Shown here: positions 33,615 to 46,500 of the stretch, in pieces | Position numbering within the stretch: position 1 is the first letter of the stretch | How the letters are laid out: each line of letters begins with the position of its first letter | From: Pestalotiopsis fici W106-1 | Lineage: Eukaryota; Ascomycota; Sordariomycetes; Amphisphaeriales; Sporocadaceae | Length of the DNA: 64,000 nt | NCBI RefSeq assembly: GCF_000516985.1 | Contig: NW_006917096.1 | Coordinates: 2,279,606 to 2,343,605, forward strand | Direction of reading: 5' to 3' | Notes under the pieces: generated by a model | The model's input: only the letters and a program-made list of their open reading frames with translations | Database searches by the model: none | What the model was told of the DNA's origin: nothing | Made by a program: the position numbers and the translations under genes

Positions 33615-35212
33615 TCAACACCTCATTTTCAGTACCCACCCAGCCTTCTTGACGCGCGCGGTAATCACCAGGCAGAATGCAACAGCCATGACGCAGGCTA
33701 CCCAGATCTCGGGTGCAACAAAGGATCCCCCATCGGCACTCTGCAGCGCTCCTCCCAGCGGCGGCCCCGTTAGTGACGCGACCGATACGATGCCAAAGCC
33801 CATACCAATTCGTGCACCGACCATGCTGAGCTTGGGCGTGAGGCTCGCCAGACTCGTGGGAATCAACGACTGCGTCGCTCCCGAGGCGGCGCCAAAGAAG
33901 CAGGCAAAGATGTAATAGCCGGTAATGTCGTGCACGGCCAGCCAGGTAAAGGCTACGATTGTCCATATAAAGAGAATGGGCACCTGGACATTGACTGGCC
34001 CAATGCGGTCGGCGATCAGGGGCACGAGAAGTCGCATCGGTATGCCGACTGCGTTGATGATAATGGTAAGGATGGTTGACGATGAGTAGGAGAGTCCCAA
34101 AGTTTCTCTGCCGTAAGAACCAATCTGGACGAGAGAGGTGAGTTGGATTTACATAATTATTTCTTATAATTCTTCTTTTTGAGGAAGAATAACAGTACAG
34201 AGTACAATGAAAGGAGAGCACTTACGTAGTAAAAGGTATAATAGTTTGCCCACATGGCGAAAAAGATAGCAAAGGTGAAAGCAAGAAACACGGGATCCTT
34301 GAGGGCAGTCACATCAACCAGCGGTCCTGATTTCCGCGGTGGCAATCGAGGCTTCAAGAACGCCAGAGCAACAAGTAGACATGCCAGATTAATGAAGCCT
34401 AGGACTCTGGCCGTCCATCCAAATCCCACCTGAGGAAGAAGTTGTCGAGCAATGACTGGGTATATGGCTCCTCCCAGAGAGTTTCCGGTTGTTACGAGTC
34501 CCACGGCTATGCCTCGTCTCTTGTCAAAGTAGGTGGTAATCATGGCCAAGGTGGGCGTGAAGAAGATTCCATTTCCCAATCCGGTGAGGACGCCCTGGGT
34601 CAGCATGAGTTGCCAGTATTTCGTCGATATACTCATGAGGAAGACGCCGAGAATCTGAATCGTGGATCCAACAATAAAGGTCGGATAGAAGAAGCCGGCA
34701 TCCAGTAGTCGTCCAGTGAGGACGCCGAGTGACAGACTCAGGAAGATCTGTACGGAACCGATCCACGATATGGCCGATGCCGACACGGGCAAGACTCCAG
34801 TGTAGTAATTCTGAAAAGCACCAAAGGCGTTCACATAACCCCAGGTCGTAAAGATCACCAAGAATCCGCAAGCGACCTGTGTCCAGGCTCTGAGGCCACC
34901 GTCCGGAGGTGGCGGTGGTTCATCCCGGATTCTGGTCGAGAGGCGGGACAGGACATTGTTCAGAGTATTGCTGGCCGTTCTCCTCAGGTCCCCGGACGCC
35001 CGCGTATTGGACTTTTCACTCATCCTGGATTTCCTCGTTGTCTGTCGTTGAATCTCCTGCGATGGCCGCCCGTGGATGGAGTCGTCCTCTTCGTCTGAGT
35101 GTGAGCCATTGTCGGTTGAGGCAATGGAAGAAGGTCCTGCTCCGTAGGAATTATGCACAGTCACATCATTCTTTTCAGACAGATGCATGGGATCACTGTT
35201 GTGAGAGGCCAT
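33615..35212 (-). CDS. MFS monocarboxylate-porter-like transporter, 498 aa
   Basis: Resembles fungal monocarboxylate porter homologues (MCH family). Two exons; intron 34125-34225 joins ANYYTFYY to IGSYGRETLGLSYS. A hydrophilic, Ser/Asp-rich cytosolic N-terminus of about 105 residues precedes PPPDGGLRAWTQVACGF, the [D/E]G[G/S]xGWxV-like MCT motif before TM1, and then NAFGAFQNYY. TM segments continue with GLGNGIFFTPTLAMITTYFDKRRGIAVGL, the usual TM4-TM5 signature. In yeasts these homologues are not proven lactate carriers and several carry other solutes. The family in filamentous fungi includes transporters inside metabolic clusters, so an aromatic acid or metabolite is possible here beside CYP53. 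The substrate is unknown. Confidence 0.9.
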
Positions 35213-37021
35213 TGTTCTTTTGGTTCTTTTCTCTCTTTCTCTTCTGCTTCGTACAAGATCCTTCTTGTCTCTTTGGGGAAGATGGTAAACATGTAGTAGA
35301 TAGGAGTGTGAGTGATATGATGGTTTTGATCTTCTCCCTTTCCTTAATGACGGGCGTCTCCTGACCAGCAGCTATGATGCACGACCATTGCAGGTTTTAC
35401 ACGGTCCCAGCAACCCTCGAGACGGTGTGAGAGGGCGCAGGGCGTGGTTTTTATTCCCGAGGATTCGACAACTACAGTACAGAGAAAAATCCATCGCTGG
35501 CTCCGCCTTCGGACGTGGATCCCACAGCGCTCTCGCATTAGGCGGTTTCATTTGCGCAAGAGAGGCCTCAGCAAGCGGGACCATTGCGATGCGCACTGAG
35601 CCCAAAGATTTAGTGGACCTTTTCAGCCCAACTTCAGTCTCTCAGTGTGCCCCTTTAGGGGCCTGTGGGCTTGCTGCCCGCCCGGAGGAGCTCCTTCTTA
35701 CGGTGACCCCCACGAATCCTTAGTACCAACGCGGGTATCCATTGCGGGCAATCGGCTACAACCCCATTGACCTCCAGGGCTTGGGGAAAACTCGTCAGTC
35801 AATGTCAAGCAAGGGATTGCCAAGCAGCACCTGGAGAAGTTTGTAGTATAAGAACATGATCGTCCTTGGGTGGTCAGCCTGGCGGCAATATCTGGAAATA
35901 CCTGCCGATGTGCATAGGGTATCTACATGAAATTGAAATGATTTCTGCTCGTCATTGGCCGTACTGCGAGAGCGCTAATGTCGGGGTGTCACATAGCACT
36001 GAGCAGAGTCCAGTCCAGCCAGTTTTTCATCAATGCTTTTCCCCCCCAAAAAAATGCAACTTGGACACTCGAGGTCCGATGACACGGACACGGGCCGACG
36101 TTTGACTGATAACAGTAACACTATTACTCAAGCGCAGGATAATGATAGCCATCGGCCGCCGTCCTCGGTGAGCAACTCACATGCGAAAAAAAACGACGTC
36201 AATATTAACAATTGCGCCTAGACTGAAGCAAGTCCAATTACTAAGACTACTAGGAATTGTCAATGATCGACCGACCTTTTCTTTTATTTTAATTTTTTTT
36301 TTTTTCCCTCCCTTCGTCGTTCCCTAAAGATGTCCGTTATTGCTACCAGTGATACCCGCAACGAGTGGCAAACCGGTAAACATCTTAGCCGGTGATTTTG
36401 GACGGACCTTGAATCGGCACGCCACAGCCCGACTTATTCGTAGTTGCACAGCTTGCATCTTCTGCACTCAGACTCTTCATGCATGACTACATATTCCATG
36501 ACCAGTAGAAATGCATCTTATTACCTGCAGTGGTGTCCTAAAGAGGTAGGTCATGATGATTGTCAGGTAATTTGAGCCGGCAATGCCATTTTGTTACGAA
36601 CGTGGTGATTCGGCTCGATTTGCTGAGCTCTGCCGATATCCGACTGACTGTCCAACACCCGTGTGGACAAAGGTCACTGATTGCCTAGCTAGTTCATATC
36701 GGTCTGCACCACTGAACGAAGGTTGTTGACTTGTCACGAGTCTTGCCCTCGACGACATCGGATGCTTGAACGAAATGACTTGCACCAAGTGTTCGTAAAA
36801 TCGTGGTTTTATTACTGCCAGTACTTACCAAGGCACCACGGAAGTCGTTCATCTACATACATACTGGCAAAGCAGGAGTAATGACGCAATGCAAGGAATG
36901 GGTTCTGCCAGAGAAATAGTTGCATCAAACAAGCAAGAGACAAGACGATCCACGCACCGCCATCAGAAATCTATAAGTCATTTGGGATTTATGTACAAGT
37001 CTGACCTTCCCATCTTGTGCT
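35213..37021. other. gene-free stretch
   Basis: The promoter of the MCT-like gene and 3' flank of the beta-lactamase-like gene. It includes a T-rich run near 36283-36306. No frame with motifs is seen on either strand. Confidence 0.55.
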
Positions 37022-38967
37022 TCAACCAGTCCTGTCCAACTCGGCCCGCAATGCCAAGTTCTTGATCTGCGTCGCCTTTCCGTCCTCGCCAATGGTGAAC
37101 ACAAACTGATCCAGCGGCATGTCTGCGTAGACGGCCGCGGTCTGGCTCACCCAGGAGCCGCAATCCGTGCTAAACATCTTTCCTGTTTCATCCGTTGCGT
37201 CCAGATTTTCGACCACAGCCTTCCAAGCAACCTTTTTGGTAGAGTTGCCGTCGGTCCTGGACTCCAACCCCGTCGGATACAGCCGGATCGCCGGGGCCGT
37301 GACGTTGTAGTTGAGCGTGTACCGCACCGCAATCGGAATCATGTCCGTACCATTGCTGACCCAGCTCTCCACCCCGAGGCCCGGCCGTGAGCTGTCCGTG
37401 CTGAGCACTATGCTACTGTTTGTCAAGCCCGAGGCGGGGTCCGTCTCCGAGGAGAGCTCATAAGTTCCCGCGTAGGCGGCATCTGCCTGCAGTCGTGCCG
37501 TCTCCTCGAGGGCCGGGAGCATGATGCCGCCAATCAAGTCCGCCATATCCCAGTTGGCATTGCCTGGCCAGGTGCCCGCCAGCAGCGCCGAGATGCCAAC
37601 GTCGTAGTCGGGCAGCAGGACCAAGAGGGACTGATATGCATTGATGCTGCCCGCCTTGCCGTACGAGTCGACCACCCGGTTCGTGCCCGTTCCGAGCTGG
37701 ATGCGACGAATGCCCCACGGATACCCAACGCTGGCCACCAGCTCTGATGTGAGCGCTGCCGGTTGCAGCCACCTACGTGTCGTCGCTCGTGAGAGCAGTG
37801 TAGACCGAAAGATGGCGCGGCCGAGGGATGACAGGTCCGAGACGGAGGCGTACATGTTTCCAGTGCTGCAGGCACAAAGTCAGCTCCACTCACAGTCCTG
37901 ATCAAAAGACGCAATTTCTCACGATTTTCAGTTTCATGAATGAGAAGGGTGTCAGACGTACGGACTTGCCTCCCCCAGGCTAAAGGCCCATCCCCAATTA
38001 TTACCCTTTGGTACAATTCCTGGCATGCCACTGGGCGGCATTGTGTAGAAGGTATGGTTGAGGCCCAAAGGCTTGATAATATCATTGTCAAGCATGTCTT
38101 CAAAGGACCTTCCGGTGATATTCTCAAGCGCATATGCCAAGAGCTGGTAGCCCAGGTTACTATACCCTGGTGTCGTGTACGGGGCCCAGGACGGCGGTAC
38201 GAGTTTGAGGCCGTCCATTAATTCTTGATCATGGTCAGTTCTGCACTCTGCTCACTCTTTCGGATTTTCCTCAGCTCAAGCAAGTACTTACGATCTCGTG
38301 AACATAGATAGAACTCGCCACACGGCGGTACTAGAGCCAGCGGGGCCGGGGGGAAACCTTGGGACATGAGCAATGTCTGGTTGTTCTCTTGCGTCAGCTC
38401 TCCCATGATCGCATAGTCCCTAATGATGCCCGACATTTGGCTGGCCAGACCTCCCAGCGTGACTTCACTCCAGTCCACATTTGTGATGGCATCAAAGTCT
38501 GAATCGCCCTCCTTTGCCAATTGAGCAAGCCTGGGGAGATAGTCCGTGATTGGTGCGTTCCAATGCTTGTCTCCTGCCTCGACAAGAAACGTCAAAATTG
38601 TAAAGATCTTGGTTACACTTCCCAGCCGATATATCGTGTTTCCATCGACGACGCTGACCCAGGAAGTATTTACGTTTGGAGCCGTGTGGTAATTCTCCCA
38701 TACTGGTTGGTCGCCATCGTCCGAGGTTGAGAAGAGTTGAACAGACCAAGACGTCTGATTCGGATTATTGGCGGGATCATTCGTATACCCGGCGAATGCA
38801 GAGTTGAGATTCGCCACCGCCTGAGCAATGGTATCCGACGATGCTAGGTTTGTAGGTTTTGGAAATACGGGACCCAGATATGGACAATTGGGCAACTCGC
38901 CCAGAACCACGGCCACTTGCGCTGCCAGCGCCAATGAGACTGCGAGATATCCCCCAGGCCACACCAT
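37022..38967 (-). CDS. secreted beta-lactamase-fold serine hydrolase, 593 aa
   Basis: Penicillin-binding-protein/class C beta-lactamase-like enzyme of fungi; such proteins are esterases, peptidases or hydrolases in metabolite pathways, and the substrate here is unknown. Three exons; introns 37866-37961 and 38224-38291. The catalytic SxxK is Ser117-Val-Thr-Lys120 in RLGSVTKIF, and the second motif YxN is Tyr246-Ser-Asn248 in TPGYSNLGY. The third element is probably YGKAGS in exon 3, in place of the usual K/H-T/S-G. An N-terminal signal peptide (residues about 1-24) and several N-x-S/T sequons indicate secretion. The C-terminal 170 residues beyond the core form an extra domain seen in fungal homologues. 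The upstream frame extension has no ATG, so the start is at 38967. Confidence 0.88.
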
Positions 38968-41900
38968 CTCGTCTGATCTTGTCTTGTGCAACGAATGTGT
39001 TCTTCAAATGCCAAGCATTGAGATGATGGTGATGAAACAAGCTGAGAAACAGACCGCTATGAACCTGCGCGTCATCAACTCAACAAACTCGCAACGTTCA
39101 CAACTAAAGAAACACCAGATGAGAAGGACTCAGCATGTCGAGCGTAAAATGCTTTCGTCGCGCCTAGAGCAACAATCTTGTCGCAACACCTGAGCACATT
39201 TACATGTTGTCATCTGCGCTCCACGTAGCGATATCCAGTTGTGCACCATTGCAGAAGGTCAGACACGGAGCAATACCATAATGTCCTATTTGGGGTGGTC
39301 CCTGACGCAATAGTATCCAATCTGACCCCCAGCCTACCAGGTTTGCTGATAATTACAATGCCGTGCGACTATACTGCAATCTGCGGCCTCATTGGTCAGC
39401 GCCATCATGCACCGTTATAGGGTGTTTAATCTGTAACTGCGGCGCTTACGCAACTAGGCAACCGACTCCGAGCTGATCACCTGCTGGAAACACGAGTTAA
39501 ATTGTAAAGTTCCCCACGTTTCTTGTCTTAATCAAGCAGATGCAAACTCGGAGGGTTAGATAAGGAGGCATGTCACCTCTGTCTTTTTCTTCCTCTTCTT
39601 GGGCGTTGATGCGAAACCCAATCGCATGTGCACAATGGCCTCACAAGTGTGATGCCCAGAAAATTTCGAAACTTTATTTCAACATTTACACGGCCCGCAG
39701 TTTGATTGCACCATCCTTTCTTGGGAACATTCATGTTAATTCGGCACCTAGATTCCTTGCAATCTATCTACCGTACTCCGCCGAGCCGCTTTCCCTGCCG
39801 AATGCAACACGTTCGAGATTGTGAACGGCATATAATAGCCTCAAGATCTCATACTCGATGAATGATATGATGCGTGGTGAGCGCACGCATCCATCAATGT
39901 TATCTTGGAGTTTGCGCTGCCGGCCGCTTGCTATCTTGGAAGAGGGTGTTTTCATCTATCCTTTGGCACCTATTTGGAACCATTTCCCGGGCAGCCAACA
40001 GTCAAGCACAACATCATTTTAACAACACTTTGAATTGCACGCCAAATCCCTATGCCAACTCCATTTCTTCTAACCTTTGGATTACTGCATATATCTTGAT
40101 GAAGTTGCGACTAGACCTTCTTGCACTTTCGCGCGTTCTCCATCTCTTGAGAAGTTGACCAGGTGCAGTCAAAAATCAAGTATATGGTCGGCCGCCCGCA
40201 ACCAGGCTGATGCTATGCAGTTTGTATAATTAGATCATCCTGGCATTGGTAACACGACATGGTAGGGGTCTTTGGACAAGTATTTGTTTGGATAGCCAAG
40301 ACTTTACCAGATCTTGCGATCTTGGAATTCTTCCAAGAAAAGCCTCAAGGTGCCGCCCGTCCGAGGGTTTGGTTCACGCGGGTTGCTTGCTCTCGGAAAC
40401 CTTCCCGACCACTCGTTTTAACAATGACCCGGGCACGATGCTGCATTCTTATCTTGTAGATTGCCAGAGACGACAGCCATGAGTCTGTTGGATATTAGCC
40501 GCAAGATGAAGTTATCGACGGACCCCCACTGTCACCGGATAAATTCAAAGTCGCTCAGTTGAAGGTGCAATGATAGCTCCTTGGTTGCAACACCAGCAAA
40601 GTCACAATACTGATTGCGAATCGGACCAATGATATGCTCAAATATCACTTGTCAAAACAGAATTCAGGTTCGACTGCGTCGAGGCTAGGCGCCAAGGTTG
40701 AGAATGATGTACGTGTCTACCAAGTATCTCTAGTTGAGTCTCCGTCATCATGATTTCCATCAAAATTGCTTCAACCCAAATACGAACATCTCGTGTCGTC
40801 CTCCACGCGTAGAATTGATTCTTATGTTTCCAAATAATAGTTTCTTGTTGCGCATATGTTGAAGAAAGCAGTCAACTACACTGAGGCTTTTCTGTCGCTT
40901 CCGTAGGGACATTTGAGGTAGTGATCCCAGTACTGTTGCAAATCGTCGAGGTCTTGGCGATGATCTTCTGCCATGTGTTCATCAAGGTCGCTTACCGTTG
41001 CGAACCATCGAGAACAGCCTGGTTCATTGGCAGAGAATCGCTCGTCCACTCTGATAGTACCTCAGCAGCTCTGCGAATGAGCTTGTGGCGGCACCAAAGA
41101 TTGACCCCGACGTTCGGATACGTGGATTGGCAGCCTATGATGAAACGTCCTCATCATGGCATTGCGATTTGTGCGCGCAAACGATTAGAGCGGAACAAAG
41201 ACGGCGATGTAGCTACCATTCATGTCGTTCCCATCCGCACCGAAAACTTCAATAAAGCCTCATAATTGCAACATTTCGGTTGGGTAACTGTTATCTTGCC
41301 CGAGGAGCTCGCTCCATCTCTGATGTCGTCGCCCGTGGGTGTCAAAACAACCATACCTTCCGTGGATAATAGCCACATTGGTCGCGGCATTTATCAGCCA
41401 CTGAAGACGGGCTGAAGACTTACAGGAGCGAACGTCGATAGCGTCAGAGCAGTTCCACTGCTCTGCTCATCGCTCTCGGCTTCAGGCGAACTAGCCAGTA
41501 TTCACGCCGGTGCTCGCGGGTGGAAGTCGTCCCCTCCATGTTTAGTTTTCCCACGAGAATATAACCAGGTTCCCAATACATTAGGCGTTTTTGTGAACGC
41601 AAATATGAGGGATCAGAGCCGACTCCCATGACGGGCCCAGCCGAGTACGTGACGTTTCCTTGGCCCGCTGGACCATGCCACACCAGAGGTGGGCACACGT
41701 AAGGAGCAGAGATTGCCAAGGTCTCCTGCTGCGGATGACCCTTATGGACTGCGTGTCCATCTGGACCACATCCAACACTGGGATGGCGCTTCTTCGCCAT
41801 GCTACCTTGGCCCTCGCTGTGCGAGGATGCTCATGGCGTTGTCGATGACCGACATGTCGTGCTTCGACAGAGGGCTACTCACTATCAAGGAGCCGGACGA

Positions 41901-43198
41901 GCTGTGGTCGTTGTTGATCCCAATACCTCTATCTTCGTGTATTTCTTCAACATCCTTTCGAGTCTGTGGTGAAAGAAGGCCTTGCAAGAACCCCAGTTCG
42001 AGCGTTAGGCTCGAGCCTCAGGTTTCGAGAGGTGGTAGAATCGGGGTCTGAAGGTTGATGCTGCTCTGCTTGGTTTGGTCCATTATCTCTGGTAACATGT
42101 TAGATTGGTTGCAACATCATGAAGATCATGGGTATGGACTTACACCGTAATGGAATGGGACCGACTTTGTCGTTGGGAATCTCAGGCTAATGCGCCCAGA
42201 CTCTTCTCCCGGGTGAGGATCAACTCATCCTGTCAGATGTTGATACTCATATCATGATTTCATGTGTTCGCCTAGTACAGGCTCACGGATTAGTCAGAAT
42301 CCCGTGGTCAGGGTTGATGCTAAAGATAACTGGCGGCCTACCTGGCTCGGATTCGTTCGGTTCCATTCCCACACGCGCATCTCGCGAGCTGGCCCCTTAT
42401 CCGCCGAGCATCTTGTTCGCACCTTGTCGATTTGAGAGAGAACCGCCGAATCCTGTTAAAGACAGAAGATCTGTTTATACATACGATAATCTCCTGGTTC
42501 AGGCGTACCCATTACGATACCATTACGAGCTGATTCCCTCCCCGGTGCTAGCCTACCCAGCCATGCTGGAGTAGAAGTTGATGCAGTCAGTATCTTGTTC
42601 GCTGCAGCTTCGGCCTCGTGGGAGATGCTCATGTGTCTTCCAGATATGGGGATAAATTTTCCAGGTTGTGCATGGAGGTAATGGGATAGGTAATAAAAGC
42701 TGTGTGAAAAACTTACTGCTCTATTGGTGGACATGACATTAACCTTTCCGATGTCACATCATAGCATGGCCATCCAATGTTCTATTCAGTTGAAGAAAAC
42801 AGGTCAGCTAATCCCATATCGTCTTCACAGTCCTCTGCATACGTTGAAAAACGGTGAGTGTGGTACTTGCCTACATTGGGGAAGACGCCATCTCTTGCAC
42901 GGCAGGTCTGTTTGGATACAAAGATCTCACAAACGGCCATGAGGAGGAAAGATACTGGCTTTTCTTCATCCCAGCCTGGCGGAGAGCGTGGCTGCCTCGG
43001 GTGCTTCTGGTGGCACGCTCAGGTTGTTCTTGACTACCGTGTCTATCGGTTATCCTGTCTCTGAGCTCGGCTTTGCTATCCAGGAATATTACCAGGTCCT
43101 GTCAACGTTAGAGAGAAATGGGATAATGGAGCGCATATGGGCACGTACATCCAGGTATATATTAATGTGACCTTTATTATTCAAGTGGCCGCCAGGCC

Positions 43199-43226
43199 GT
43201 ACGAGACCATGTTTAAGATCGCCTTT
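43199..43226. repeat. direct repeat copy A (KAILNMV-coding on minus strand)
   Basis: Matches 43552-43579 at 23 of 28 bases, same orientation, 353 bp apart. On the minus strand both copies read K-A-I-L-N-M-V-x-Y, and flanking codons are also similar. Within the frame, four of the five changes fall at third codon positions. Confidence 0.7.
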
Positions 43227-43551
43227 GCTTCATTTGGGGTGACCGAGGTCGCGGTGAGCTCCGGCATGCCGAGCAAGATCAAGGTCTGCCTCATATCCTT
43301 TGTATTGGCATTCGTACAATGGCCGACGGTGTGCGGAGGGGGGCTCCGGATGTAGAGCTGGAAATTGTGGTTGGTGTTCTGCATCTTGGACTTGGAGAGG
43401 GGCTTGGTCCTGGTTGCTTGGGAATGTATCCTTGAGAACCGTGGAGCTGGAGTGCATCGTCCCCCGATACCTGATAGCGGCAAGGGGAACTTATCGCAAA
43501 GATTTTGACGAGGGTTTAGAATATGGCGTCATCTCGGCCGTGGCCCAGGTC

Positions 43552-43579
43552 GTACGCCACCATGTTCAAGATTGCTTTT
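43552..43579. repeat. direct repeat copy B
   Basis: The partner of the copy at 43199-43226. On the minus strand it reads SPKESKAILNMVAYDL, against TPNEAKAILNMVSYGL in copy A. Confidence 0.7.
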
Positions 43580-46500
43580 GACTCTTTAGGCGATGGAAAA
43601 TGACACAGTCGTGCCACCTGAATTTGCCTCAGTTGGATCAAAAATTAATCGAAATCAGTGCTTGTTAGGCATTTTCAGCTGCCAGTGGAACATCAAAATA
43701 TTGAATGAAAAAACAACTGATGAGATGATGATCGAAGACGTGATTTACAATTATATTTGTACAGGTGTAGGGGTGAACTATGCGAAGCTGAGAAACTCGT
43801 GAGAGAGAAGAGTTGAAAAAACTAGAGAGATGCAGCCGTACTTATAGCAAAAGCTCTGCTCAAAGTACCAAGGTAAAGAACACAGGATGAAAGGATTGAA
43901 AACAGTGGATAGCCAGGACTAAACCCTCAAATCATGTCAGCGCTGGAGTATTCCGTTTGTAATTTCTGAGTTGTTTGGCGGAAAATCGGCAAAGGCTCTT
44001 TCATTCTTTGTGATCGACGACTCTTCCAATTACTCTCACAACTGATATCACATTCTGCTCCTAATACATGCATCCCTGCATAGTCCTGGATGGCATCCCA
44101 TAGGTTGATTACCATGCCTCATGCCATTTCCCATAACTATTCTGAATAGTTTCAGTAGCAACCAGATTGGACGTTTGCTATGTGTTGCGAAATATTCTTT
44201 GTTTGCAATCTAAGCATGTTCCAAGTCTTTGCAAACTGTCTGAGCATGCGTCAAATATGATTGTTTGACATGCTCGGAGCCTTGATTGATGAGCATCAAG
44301 CCAATCATCATTGCCGCAACTTCCAAAGCCTACAAGCGATGTTTTGTCTTACGCTATCATATTCTGCACATTGCCGTAGTTTCAGTTGTTGGCAACTGAA
44401 CCTGGAACGCCAAAGGCCAACACCACGCTAAGAATGAGATATCATATATGAAAATCATGGGTTAGCCAATTAAAAAGCACATATCTGTTTGCATGATGTT
44501 CTTGTCCAGGCTTTCCGATCAAAGTGATTACCCGTGAAGACATCATTCGACTACATTCAACCAAACTTGTAGAGACATTGCCACCACGGTTCTGCCAGTA
44601 AAGGACTTCAATTGTTGTCAAATCCAAACGCCCTCACCGCTTTTCTGATTTGAAACATTGACACAAAGAGCCATGACCATCTTCTCCATCTTGAGGGATT
44701 GTCACATGCTATAATATTACAGCAAACAACCTGGATCAGGCTTTACCACTGTCGCCTCCATACTCCAAGTTGTCATCGAATAGAGCGGGCCAAACATCCA
44801 TGGCCAAACGAAGCTCGTATTCGAATGTCATAGAAATTCTGTCGACAAATTGGCTCTTGTGCTCACGGTCTGTGATTTGTAATTTTTCTGGTAGGTTTTC
44901 TTGTTTGAAGCTGGATCCCGACGAAAGGTATTGGGCTGTTTGGACGGCGTTAGGTCTTCCTTCCACCCCTTCTAATTTCAGTCATCAATTTGAATACATG
45001 CGTATTACGGCTCGCTCATCTTCTACTACGTCCAAACCTCTCTTTCCATGATAGTGAAATGGTAGCTGAGATGTATATTTACTGAGTGACGTGGAAAAAG
45101 CTGGTCATTCGAAATGTACCTCAGAGTTACAGGTAAATGGTACGAGTAGTCTAACTCTGATTTGCAGCAACGAAGGAGAACTCGGGAGCTGTTTTCAGGG
45201 CTCTCATAATCACATATGCAGTAGTGAACAATCCCCTCGGTCAGCAGTCTTCCTTATCAATTCCTCCTGAGGAAGCATTGCGCATTTTCAGTATCTCGTG
45301 AAAGCCCAAACAATATCTGAAGCAATCTCTATTCAATCTTCAGAGGCATCACCATCACTGATATAACTTCCAATCGATGAAGTCATTCTGGCAGCCATTG
45401 GGATCAATTGATAAGCTTTTGCCTCACTTGCTTAAAATGCATATACTTCTTTCTTTTATCCACACAACCGAGAAATCTGGGCCGTCTTGATTTCTTCGCT
45501 TTTGCTCGGCGACTGTTTTGTAAAAGTGGATTCCTGCTTGTAAAGCTCGACAACCAGAACGAAAATGAATCCTGGTGTGGTGGACGAGTATTATGTTGTA
45601 TTCTCGTGGACTTCTGTCTAAGATGCTCGTCGGCGCCTAGTACCTCAAAACCATACATCTCCCCATAAGCCGGAGTGAAATGACTATAACAATTGTACCA
45701 ACTACTTCAGTACTAAGATTATCCGGTTTCACAATTGTTGCCTGGTCGTCGATGCGCTTGGGTTCATTGCCAGATGCATGGGTATTCATCTGCTAGATCC
45801 GTAAGCCTCCAGGGAATATTGTGGTCTTCCTCAATATACAAAATTATGTCGACTAAGCCTGTTTTCTTTACCAAAACAGAAGACTATCCTGTCTCAAAGC
45901 TTGAAGCTGTCATTATCGTGATTTGACTTCCATACTCCACTTCAAGGATGTGGTAGCATGTCCACAAACCGCATCTTCATGGTCGGTCAAGAGTGTTTCA
46001 ACATATGAGCTTCAGCGGTCGGGTCCTGATATACGTCCGATGCAGTTAGAAGTCGCTGGTATACAAACAATGGGAATATAAATGACCGGCAGCATATCCC
46101 AAAACATTGACCGAGGCCAACGCATGTCTCAAAACAAGGACTAGTATTCAACCATGCAGGAATATACCCAGACTCAAGGGTACCCAAACATGTCTTGGCT
46201 ATAGGCACTTTTGGACAGCATTGGCGAAGAATAAAGATCGATTCAAGGTTCATGGTCAGCACCGCGTACATTAACGGTAGACGCCTCCTGCTTTCACAAA
46301 CAATGAGTAAACCTATCGCGAAGGATCGCGCACCTTTGTTGTTCCCGAACGGGTGTGGACCTGACCCGGCCGAAATTACTCTATTTAAAGGTTGGACTGC
46401 AAAGAGAATAGAGTTCAGCCCCGAGGAAAATCACTGCCGCCAACACAAGGCATCGGGGGAAAATCACGCGAGAAATCAATTCTCCGACTCCAGGTGGTCT

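Larger units (their letters stand above)
41444..43600 (-). pseudogene. unrecognised decayed or multi-exon gene
   Basis: Read on the minus strand, this stretch alternates protein-like segments with intron-like gaps. Candidate introns with good ends lie at 42782-42874 (GTAGGC...CTGAATAG), upstream of a 65-bp open segment; at 42716 downward (GTAAGTTTTT); and at about 42139-42083 (GTAAGT...TCTAAC...CAG). Downstream, a Ser/Glu/Asp-rich segment precedes a GTAAGTC donor near 41420. Against an intact gene: an in-frame TAA at 42399-42397, a frame change near 41985, and stops in the first part. A peptide motif containing KAILNMV occurs twice (separate finding). I do not recognise the family. It may be a degraded gene, or a live gene whose exons I have mis-joined. 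Confidence 0.35.
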
